From Eubacterium sp. (GTDB taxonomy: Bacteria; Bacillota; Clostridia; Peptostreptococcales; Anaerovoracaceae), in the NCBI GenBank assembly GCA_017419895.1, contig JAFOKI010000130.1:1-5005 (forward strand): DNA of 5,005 nucleotides, given 5' to 3'. Position 1 is the first letter of the stretch; each line of letters begins with the position of its first letter. This document shows, piece after piece, positions 1 to 4,768 of the stretch. The notes under the pieces are model-generated. The model searched no databases. It saw only the letters and a list, made by a program, of their open reading frames with translations, and was not told the DNA's origin. The translations under genes and the position numbers were made by a program.

Positions 1-65
1 CCCTCTACTACCAGACCTTTTTCGATGAGATAACGCTCAAGGTTATCTTTGTTTTCGATCTGCAT
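1..65 (-). CDS. N-terminus of an unidentified protein (partial, runs off left edge)
   Basis: Only the first 21 codons are present, reading MQIENKDNLERYLIEKGLVV and onward, with no stop before the window edge. The start is supported by a very strong Shine-Dalgarno run (AAGGGGGG on the minus strand, positions 71-78) five bases upstream of the ATG, and by a perfect TTGACA -35 box further upstream. The visible part is charged and probably helical, with no signal peptide or membrane segment, so the protein is likely cytoplasmic. It lies downstream of the lipoprotein gene on the same strand, but a terminator and a separate promoter lie between them, so it is probably its own transcription unit. Too little is visible to name a family. 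Confidence 0.75.
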   Translation of the reverse strand, partial: MQIENKDNLERYLIEKGLVVE

Positions 66-85
66 AATATCCCCCCTTCAATTCA

Positions 86-114
86 AAGGTATCGGATATG
101 CAGGCGATTGTCAA
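86..114 (-). promoter_or_regulatory. Putative sigma-A promoter of the left-edge gene
   Basis: On the minus strand a perfect TTGACA (109-114) is followed after 17 bases by TACCTT (86-91), a weak -10 match (3 of 6). Initiation would fall near position 79, giving a very short leader that begins at the ribosome binding site. The -35 box lies three bases past the T-tract of the lipoprotein terminator, so the two signals are packed end to end. The -35 is convincing and the -10 is uncertain. Confidence 0.45.
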
Positions 115-116
115 TG

Positions 117-144
117 AAAAAACCCGGCATTAAGTGCCGGGTTT
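117..144 (-). terminator. Rho-independent terminator of the lipoprotein gene
   Basis: A perfect 10-bp stem (AAACCCGGCA at 120-129 pairs with 135-144) closes a 5-base loop. Read on the minus strand, the stem is followed by a run of six T (117-122, partly shared with the stem base). It lies about 40 bases past the lipoprotein stop codon at 183. On the plus strand the T-run is only three bases, so it is probably directional. Confidence 0.9.
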
Positions 145-182
145 CATACATGTGCTTCAGGAGCTGCTTTTCAGCCGGATCA

Positions 183-536
183 TCATTGCCTGATGTAAAC
201 GACATCATCACCAAGGCTGTCCTTCATGGTGAATGTGTCGCCGGATAAAGAGTAGGTCGTATCGAATGATTCGGTGTCTCCTTCATAAGTAAGGGATAGT
301 TTGCCGTCTTCAGCCGTGTAGGTGAAAGGCATGTCTGTTCCCGCGGCATCGTAGTTGCCAGTGCCGTCTTCATTGAATGTGAACTTGAATGCGCCATCAA
401 AGTCTTCCGAAGCCCAGACTCCGACGATAGTGTCACTGCCGGATTCTCCTTTACCGGAGCCGGAACCACACGCGGCGAGGATGGAGCACGCAAGTACCAC
501 TATAAGCGCGACCGCAAGTGCTTTCTTGATTTTCAT
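183..536 (-). CDS. Small secreted lipoprotein, lipocalin-like/DUF5640-like
   Basis: The 117-residue protein has a lipoprotein signal peptide: basic MKIKK, a hydrophobic stretch to about residue 20, then a lipobox ending L-A-A-C with the lipidated Cys at residue 23. A Gly/Ser linker follows, then a domain of about 80 residues beginning IVGVWAS, with alternating beta-strand patterns and F-x-F-N-E-D-G-T-G. The 'G-x-W ... F-x-F-x-x-D-G-x-G' layout is typical of small lipocalin-like lipoproteins (DUF5640-like) of Clostridia, which are anchored outside the membrane; their function is generally unknown. The start at 536 is preferred over an in-frame ATG at 557 because AAGGAG (545-550) sits eight bases before 536, and the longer form would put this site inside the coding region and add a charged extension before the signal peptide. 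It is a single-gene unit with its own promoter and terminator. The family assignment is from pattern only. Confidence 0.9.
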   Translation of the reverse strand: MKIKKALAVALIVVLACSILAACGSGSGKGESGSDTIVGVWASEDFDGAFKFTFNEDGTGNYDAAGTDMPFTYTAEDGKLSLTYEGDTESFDTTYSLSGDTFTMKDSLGDDVVYIRQ

Positions 537-544
537 TTTTTGTT

Positions 545-550
545 CTCCTT
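545..550 (-). promoter_or_regulatory. Ribosome binding site that sets the lipoprotein start
   Basis: AAGGAG on the minus strand, eight bases upstream of the ATG at 536. It lies inside the longer reading frame that begins at 557, which argues for the shorter protein. Confidence 0.85.
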
Positions 551-566
551 CCGACATATCATTGCA

Positions 567-613
567 GGATCCCGACGGGATCCGGTGTGTCCGCGGTAGT
601 ATGCCCGCGACAC
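567..613 (-). other. Two hairpins in the lipoprotein mRNA leader
   Basis: The first is a perfect 7-bp inverted repeat, GGATCCC (567-573) with GGGATCC (577-583) around a 3-base loop. The second is a GC-rich stem of GTGT (587-590) with ACAC (610-613) and CGCG (592-595) with CGCG (606-609), with one bulged C and a 10-base loop. If transcription starts near 611, the leader is about 75 nt and these structures fill most of it before the Shine-Dalgarno site. They match no riboswitch I recognise. They may stabilise the transcript or control translation, or 567-583 may be an operator. Confidence 0.4.
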
Positions 614-617
614 AAGT

Positions 618-646
618 ATTATAGCAATAAATGGAATGCAGTGCAA
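618..646 (-). promoter_or_regulatory. Extended -10 promoter of the lipoprotein gene
   Basis: On the minus strand TATAAT (618-623) is preceded by TG one base upstream (TGCTATAAT), a full extended -10. A partial -35, TTGCAC (641-646), lies 17 bases upstream. Predicted initiation is near 611. It is divergent to the permease promoter at 659-667. Confidence 0.75.
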
Positions 647-658
647 ATGGCTATGTTA

Positions 659-667
659 TGGTATAAT
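659..667 (+). promoter_or_regulatory. Extended -10 promoter of the TauE/SafE permease gene
   Basis: TGGTATAAT is a perfect extended -10 (TG at 659-660, TATAAT at 662-667). No good -35 is seen at the right distance, which is tolerated at extended -10 promoters. Initiation near 674 gives a leader of about 70 bases to the GTG at 743, and rules out start codons further upstream in the same open frame. Confidence 0.7.
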
Positions 668-730
668 ATATTAGTTAAGGACGCACGCGGAGTCGCGGAG
701 CGGCTTTGTCATAAAAAAGCAAAAGGGATC

Positions 731-737
731 AGGGGGG
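731..737 (+). promoter_or_regulatory. Ribosome binding site that sets the GTG start of the permease
   Basis: AGGGGGG lies five bases before the GTG at 743. No comparable site precedes the ATG codons upstream (587 and later), which also lie before or within the promoter. Confidence 0.8.
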
Positions 738-742
738 CTATA

Positions 743-1600
743 GTGACAACGCAATTCATGATCGGGACTTTTTTCCTGGTCGCAGGGATCGCATACGGAC
801 TGTATATGGCGCGGAGCATCTGGACCGACAGGGAGTGGCTAAGGAACGCGCCGGGAAATCTCGGGACTGTGATGGGACTCGAGGCGGTAGTGTATTTCCT
901 GTGTACGATAGGGGTTTCGGATTTTCTGCTTAACACCATTATCTGTCAGCGGCTTAAATTGGTTGGACCTGAAGCGCAGCCTGACTGCAATATCACGGCG
1001 ACTATAGTTCCGAGCGGAATAATCGCATTCGTTTATCTCAGGGATTCGGCAAGCGTTGACGGACTCCTCCTTGTGCTTTTCATCGTATGTCTGATAATAG
1101 GAAGCATTGTTGGTTCACAGGTGGTCGGGCATATGAAAGGGGACATAATCAGAAAAGCGATGGTGGTCTTCCTTTGTGTAACTCTCGTGTGCCTTGTCGT
1201 GAGGATGATCCTTTCGGCTGGCGCGGCGCCGACGGCGACGTCTCTCGGCGGCTGGAAACTCGCGATGATGGGGCTTACGGCATTCGTCGCAGGTTTCATC
1301 AATATGCTCGGCATCCCTGCAAAACCGCTGATCGCGACGGTATCCCTGCTTCTTGGGCTTTCACCGATCACGACGCTTGCAGTGACACTCGGAGGACTTC
1401 CGACGTCGTGCCTTGTCGGCGGACTCAGAGTCATGCCGAAGAAAAATTACAGCCCCAAACTGATACTTTCCGCGATGACAGCAGGAAGTCTGGCTGCGAT
1501 AGCGGGATGTCTGATGGCTATAAGCGTCAACGCGACAGTGCTGAACGTCATGCTTCTCATAGTCATAGCGGTCGCGATAGTGAGTCTGATCAAAAGATAG
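743..1600 (+). CDS. TauE/SafE (TSUP) family membrane permease
   Basis: The 285-residue integral membrane protein has about eight hydrophobic segments: near residues 6-24, 40-62, 84-100, 108-128, 139-160, 172-194, 197-222 and 243-283 (the last probably two helices). Length and layout fit the TauE/SafE family, with two repeated halves; second-half signatures include GWKLAMMGLTAFVAGFINMLGIPA and a long cytoplasmic loop with KKNYSPK. TSUP members move small anions such as sulfite or other organosulfur compounds, but the substrate cannot be read here. The GTG start is chosen because of AGGGGGG (731-737) and because the promoter at 659-667 excludes earlier starts; the open frame extends up to 587 only by chance. 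It has its own promoter and no visible terminator, so transcription may read through the phosphatase relic into the radical SAM operon. Family is fairly sure, substrate unknown. Confidence 0.85.
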   Translation: MTTQFMIGTFFLVAGIAYGLYMARSIWTDREWLRNAPGNLGTVMGLEAVVYFLCTIGVSDFLLNTIICQRLKLVGPEAQPDCNITATIVPSGIIAFVYLRDSASVDGLLLVLFIVCLIIGSIVGSQVVGHMKGDIIRKAMVVFLCVTLVCLVVRMILSAGAAPTATSLGGWKLAMMGLTAFVAGFINMLGIPAKPLIATVSLLLGLSPITTLAVTLGGLPTSCLVGGLRVMPKKNYSPKLILSAMTAGSLAAIAGCLMAISVNATVLNVMLLIVIAVAIVSLIKR

Positions 1601-1618
1601 GTAATTCAAATAAGATAT

Positions 1619-1807
1619 GATCTGGAAAATGATAAGTTGTTCGGTACCGACCGGATGATCGACGCGCTGAACAAAGACACAGATGTGTCACCCGAGAAGC
1701 TGCTTAGAAACGTGAGAAGCGCGGTAGATGAGTTCGTCGGTGACGCCGAACAGTTCGATGACCTGACCATGATGTGCATGGAATACAAACATGGTGATAT
1801 AATATAA
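1619..1807 (+). pseudogene. C-terminal relic of a SpoIIE/PP2C-type serine phosphatase
   Basis: This stretch reads as about 62 residues with no stop, beginning DLENDKLFGTDRM and including GDAEQFDDLT (1739-1768) before TAA at 1805. That is the usual C-terminal end of SpoIIE/RsbU-type PP2C phosphatases, where the paired Asp of the DD motif helps hold the catalytic metals. The rest of the catalytic domain, including the earlier metal-binding Asp motifs, and any sensor domain are absent. Sequence resemblance starts abruptly about 18 bases after the permease stop. The only internal ATG (1655) has no ribosome binding site and would begin inside the fold. The reading frame is intact, suggesting recent loss by deletion or by insertion of the upstream segment. 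It happens to be in the same frame as the permease, separated by a TAG stop. Confidence 0.8.
1795..1803 (+). promoter_or_regulatory. Extended -10 promoter of the radical SAM operon
   Basis: TGATATAAT is a perfect extended -10 (TG at 1795-1796, TATAAT at 1798-1803) with no good -35. It overlaps the last codons of the phosphatase relic. Initiation near 1810 gives a leader of about 30 bases with GGGAGGG (1829-1835) four bases before the ATG at 1840. Confidence 0.65.
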
Positions 1808-1839
1808 AGACAATATAACTAATTATCCGGGAGGGCAAA

Positions 1840-3237
1840 ATGATACCTGTACCCAAACTATTCAGAAAAACCAAGACAATCAGGCGGATAAACGAGTATA
1901 TGGACTCGACGTTCAATGAAGTCCTGCACACCACTCTCAATCCGGACGGCCCCGGTGCGATCCGCATACACCTGATCCCGCCCAAGAAAGAAGAAAACGC
2001 GCTCAACCCGAGCGTCGCGATCATCAACGGTACGGATATAGTGCCGGTGAACTTTGTATGGGCGGTGATACTGGCTGAGATGATCCGCGAGACCAACAAG
2101 TTTGACGGAAGAGAGATCGGAGAGGCCGATATCCAGGGGATACTCGACCGGGCTGCGCTGAATGTCAAAGAGATCATTCCGCTTCGCTCCATGAAAAACA
2201 TAAAAGAGGACATCCGGACGATCTATACGACGATCAGGCAGATAGCTTACCGCGAGGAAGTCACTACGGAAGTCAATTACATGAGCATCGGCGATTACGC
2301 TGAGTACATGAATGCTCCGCACCGCATGGACATCATGGTGAGCGCGATGACAAAGAACGGCAGGTGGCACTGCAACCAGAAATGCGTGCACTGCTATGCC
2401 GCGGGTCAGGAGCTCTCTGATGAGGAAGAACTTACGACTGAAGAGTGGCAGCTGATCCTTGAAAAATTCCGAGCTGTCGGCATACCGCAGGTAACGTTCA
2501 CGGGCGGTGAGCCGACGATGCGTGACGACCTGATCGGGCTCATAAAAGACGCCCGCTGGTTCATCTCGCGTTTAAATACGAACGGGATCAAGCTGACAAA
2601 GGAGTACTGCCGCGCACTTCACGAGGCCGAACTCGACAGTGTCCAGATCACGTTCTACTCGTACGACCCGGAGGTGCACAACAAGCTGGTTGGCGCAGAG
2701 CAGTACGTGAACACGGTGAACGGCATCGACAATGCCCTGGCAGAAGGACTTTCCGTGAGCATCAACACCCCGCTTTGTACGCTTAACAAAGACTACGTAA
2801 AGACTCTCGAATTCCTTCACGAAAAGGGTGTCATTTATGTGACTTGCTCCGGACTCATCACAACCGGGAATGCGGCGGGCGAAGAATCCGAACGCCTGCA
2901 GCTCACGAGCGCCGAACTTGAGCAGATACTCCGGGAGTCTGTGGCGTACTGCCACGCGAACGGTATGGAGATCGCGTTCACGTCGCCGGGCTGGATCGAA
3001 CAAAGCGTATTCGATGAACTCAACATCCCGTCGCCGTCCTGCGGCGCTTGTCTCTCGAACATGGCTGTAACGCCGGGTGGAAATGTCGTACCATGCCAAA
3101 GCTGGCTCTCGGATAAACCGCTCGGGAACATGCTTAAAGATGACTGGGAGGCTATCTGGGAAGGAGACGCATGCGCGTCGCACAGGGATTATTCAGCCGA
3201 AATGACGGGCGAATGCCCCCTCAGGAGGTATTGCTGA
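1840..3237 (+). CDS. Radical SAM protein with SPASM-like C-terminus, candidate peptide maturase
   Basis: This 465-residue cytoplasmic enzyme has the radical SAM signature CNQKCVHC (Cys178, Cys182, Cys185), which holds the 4Fe-4S cluster that cleaves S-adenosylmethionine, and the SAM-binding GGEP motif at 222-225. The C-terminus has Cys401, Cys404, Cys419, Cys445, Cys459 and a terminal Cys465. Cys404 to Cys419 fits the SPASM spacing C-x9-G-x4-C, followed by G-N-M and W-x-x-I-W as in that domain, so an auxiliary iron-sulfur cluster is likely. SPASM proteins commonly modify peptides or proteins. About 175 residues precede the core; the first part (around 40-110) has strand and helix patterns that could form a PqqD-like peptide-binding domain, but this is a guess. 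It overlaps the next gene by one base, and that gene ends in Cys repeats, the best candidate substrate. The start is fixed by GGGAGGG at 1829-1835. Family is near certain; substrate is inferred. Confidence 0.93.
   Translation: MIPVPKLFRKTKTIRRINEYMDSTFNEVLHTTLNPDGPGAIRIHLIPPKKEENALNPSVAIINGTDIVPVNFVWAVILAEMIRETNKFDGREIGEADIQGILDRAALNVKEIIPLRSMKNIKEDIRTIYTTIRQIAYREEVTTEVNYMSIGDYAEYMNAPHRMDIMVSAMTKNGRWHCNQKCVHCYAAGQELSDEEELTTEEWQLILEKFRAVGIPQVTFTGGEPTMRDDLIGLIKDARWFISRLNTNGIKLTKEYCRALHEAELDSVQITFYSYDPEVHNKLVGAEQYVNTVNGIDNALAEGLSVSINTPLCTLNKDYVKTLEFLHEKGVIYVTCSGLITTGNAAGEESERLQLTSAELEQILRESVAYCHANGMEIAFTSPGWIEQSVFDELNIPSPSCGACLSNMAVTPGGNVVPCQSWLSDKPLGNMLKDDWEAIWEGDACASHRDYSAEMTGECPLRRYC
3223..3228 (+). 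promoter_or_regulatory. Ribosome binding site and TGATG overlap that set the tail-protein start
   Basis: A perfect AGGAGG lies inside the last codons of the radical SAM gene, eight bases before the ATG at 3237, whose A is the last base of the upstream TGA stop. This supports coupled translation and rejects the in-frame ATG at 3171, which would place a non-hydrophobic extension before the signal peptide. Confidence 0.9.
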
Positions 3238-4523
3238 TGAATAGAAGAATGAATAAAGCCGGCAGGATAATTGCAGCCTTTGCGGCGGCTTTGCTTTGTC
3301 TTATCATGACTACCGCGGTCGCGTTCGCCGCGCCTACTGACGAGATCCTGGATTTCACGATCAAAGTCGATGTCAATCCGGACGCGTCACTTGAGATGAC
3401 ATACCATATCGATTGGAAGGTGCTCGATGACTCCATCGGTGAGCTCGAGTGGATAGATCTTGGTGTGCCGAATAAACACCATGAGAACATCACGGCGCTC
3501 AGCGATACGATCGACCACATAGACGACAATGGCAGCAAACTGGCGATATATCTCGACCGCGGATACGGTGAGGACGAGACTGTCAGCGTCGATTTCTCGA
3601 TGACCCAGGATCATATGTACCAGATCGATAAATATGTCGAGGGCGAAACGGTCTATACTTTTACGCCGGCATGGTTCGACGGTATGGATGTCGACAATCT
3701 GACGATAAAATGGAACGCGGAGAACGCCGGAGCATGGCAGCCCGACTGCTATGAGGAAGATGGATACCTGGTATTCAATACTTCTCTTGGTTCCGGTGAC
3801 AGATTCACGATGAGCGTGACATACCCGAACGACGCGTTTGGTTTCGATGTCAGCCGTCAGTCAGACAGCGGCGGCAGCGATGACTTCGATTGGGATGAGG
3901 ATAACAGCTGGGATTACGAAGAAGAAATCACGCCGTGGGAGATAATCGGCGGCATTTTCGGATTGATATTTGCTTTCGGCATAATCTTCGCGCCGATTTA
4001 CGCTATCTTCAAGATGATCAAATTCCTGGCGGAAGGTCTCGGATTCGGATCGAGCCGTACGATGGAGAAGAAAATCACCCGCACCAAGATCACCTATTAC
4101 GACCACTGCCCGAGCTGCGGAGCCGCGCGTGAGGAAGGAAAAGACAGCTGTCCGTACTGCGGAAGGAGCATGATCAAGAGCAAGGAAGTGGTTGAGGAGA
4201 GCCAGATTGAAAAGCCCGAGCAGTATACAAAGAAGGGTACATACCGCTACGGCGATTCCCCGAACACATATATCCGCGTCAACGTTATAAATGTGCCTGT
4301 GAGCAGGCCAAGGTCTACCGGCGGGTCACACCGCTCGGGAGGCGGATCGCACCACTCGTCCTGCGCTTCATCGTGCGCTTCGTCCTGTGCGTGCGCTTCA
4401 TCGTGCGCGTGCGCGTGCGCCTGCGCTTCGTCAGGCCGCGCCGGCTGCTCGGTGAAGGATTTCTTCAAAGAGAGCATACATGAGGGCAGAGTTAAGGTGG
4501 AGAGCAAGCGCCCGGAGAAGTGA
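3237..4523 (+). CDS. Membrane protein with DUF2207-like domain, zinc ribbon and RiPP-like Cys-Ala repeat tail
   Basis: The 428-residue protein reads in order: a signal peptide (residues 1-31, cleavage likely after AFA); an extracytoplasmic beta-rich domain (about 32-205) resembling DUF2207, with D-x-x-x-K-V-D-V-N-P-D-A-S at its start; an acidic stretch (about 208-235, rich in Asp, Glu, Trp); one membrane helix (236-258); a zinc ribbon (CPSC at 291-294, CPYC at 305-308); a basic and polar linker; a Gly/Ser/His segment (about 359-375); and a tail with nine cysteines at 376, 380, 384, 386, 390, 392, 394, 396 and 404. The first eight are each followed by Ala, in Cys-Ala and Cys-Ala-Ser-Ser units, ending in GRAGC. 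A charged 24-residue end follows. With a cleaved signal peptide and one helix, ribbon and tail should be cytoplasmic. Tail composition and the coupled radical SAM gene suggest enzymatic modification; metal binding is the main alternative. No established family name is offered for the whole protein. Confidence 0.9.
   Translation: MNRRMNKAGRIIAAFAAALLCLIMTTAVAFAAPTDEILDFTIKVDVNPDASLEMTYHIDWKVLDDSIGELEWIDLGVPNKHHENITALSDTIDHIDDNGSKLAIYLDRGYGEDETVSVDFSMTQDHMYQIDKYVEGETVYTFTPAWFDGMDVDNLTIKWNAENAGAWQPDCYEEDGYLVFNTSLGSGDRFTMSVTYPNDAFGFDVSRQSDSGGSDDFDWDEDNSWDYEEEITPWEIIGGIFGLIFAFGIIFAPIYAIFKMIKFLAEGLGFGSSRTMEKKITRTKITYYDHCPSCGAAREEGKDSCPYCGRSMIKSKEVVEESQIEKPEQYTKKGTYRYGDSPNTYIRVNVINVPVSRPRSTGGSHRSGGGSHHSSCASSCASSCACASSCACACACASSGRAGCSVKDFFKESIHEGRVKVESKRPEK
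4362..4433 (+). repeat. Tandem 12-bp/6-bp coding repeat of the Cys tail
   Basis: Near-identical 12-base units (TGCGCTTCATCG or TGCGCTTCGTCN) begin at 4362, 4374, 4392 and 4422, mixed with 6-base units (TGCGCN or TGTGCG) at 4386, 4404, 4410 and 4416. Each 12-base unit encodes Cys-Ala-Ser-Ser and each 6-base unit Cys-Ala. Because both are multiples of three, gain or loss of units keeps the frame, so the number of cysteines can change by replication slippage without breaking the gene. Confidence 0.9.
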
Positions 4524-4574
4524 TGATCTGAGGCGATTCAGCTAATAAAAATACAACCAAAAGATTGATTATTC

Positions 4575-4610
4575 AAAGCAGTCGTTCAGTGCCCCGAACG
4601 GCTGCTTTTT
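4575..4610 (+). terminator. Rho-independent terminator of the radical SAM operon
   Basis: A 13-bp stem (4575-4587 with 4596-4608) with one G-T wobble closes an 8-base loop, AGTGCCCC, and ends in five T (4606-4610). It lies about 50 bases after the stop of the tail protein and separates this operon from the surface protein gene. Confidence 0.9.
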
Positions 4611-4649
4611 GCTTCTAAATCGATAAAGCGAAAGAGCGAAAAAATCATG

Positions 4650-4709
4650 AAAAACAGCGGTTTTTTAAACAAAACCGGAACATTTTATCTTTATTCCGAA
4701 ACTGTTTTT
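4650..4709. other. AT-rich nested inverted repeats upstream of the surface protein gene
   Basis: An outer pair, AAAAACAG (4650-4657) with CTGTTTTT (4702-4709), encloses CGGTTTT (4658-4664) with AAAACCG (4671-4677) and a short GGAA (4677-4680) with TTCC (4694-4697), the last overlapping the inner pair by one base. The outer arm ends right before the putative -10 at 4713. It may be an operator, a cruciform-forming site or a weak terminator (it ends in six T at 4705-4710). Chance is possible because the region is AT-rich. Confidence 0.35.
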
Positions 4710-4718
4710 TAATATAAT
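4690..4718 (+). promoter_or_regulatory. Putative promoter of the surface protein gene
   Basis: TATAAT at 4713-4718 lies in an AT-rich stretch, with only a poor -35 (TTTATT, 4690-4695) 17 bases upstream. Initiation near 4725 would give a leader of about 44 bases. The position after a terminator and before a well-marked start supports it. Confidence 0.5.
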
Positions 4719-4768
4719 TATTTATGTATTTGTATCATTTGCGCACCCGAAAAAAGAGGGAGGTCTCT

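Noticed and set aside
587..742. Longer permease reading frame beginning at an ATG at 587
   Set aside because: It runs across both promoters and has no ribosome binding site; the GTG at 743 has AGGGGGG five bases upstream and begins just before the first membrane helix.
1087..1620. 177-codon open frame on the plus strand overlapping the permease
   Set aside because: It is out of frame with a clear membrane protein, and its product is rich in Arg, Asp and His with no domain pattern, as expected of a shadow frame.
1598..1807. Permease and phosphatase relic as one protein joined by TAG readthrough
   Set aside because: They share a frame, but the bridging codons look like spacer, and joining a membrane permease to a catalytically incomplete phosphatase end has no family precedent known to me. 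The shared frame has a one-in-three chance.
1858..3183. Long minus-strand open frames opposite the radical SAM gene (1858-2391, 2572-3183)
   Set aside because: The plus strand encodes a protein with clear catalytic motifs; the opposite frames lack start signals and recognisable domains.
3171..3236. Start of the tail protein at ATG 3171
   Set aside because: It would overlap the radical SAM gene by 67 bases and place a non-hydrophobic extension before the signal peptide; AGGAGG and the TGATG overlap support 3237.
4362..4433. Possible CRISPR array because of closely spaced repeats
   Set aside because: The units are 6-12 bases, contiguous with no spacers, and fully explained by the protein repeat.
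4247..4507. Minus-strand frame with Ala-His-Asp repeats
   Set aside because: It is the mirror of the Cys-Ala/Ser coding repeat and has no ribosome binding site.
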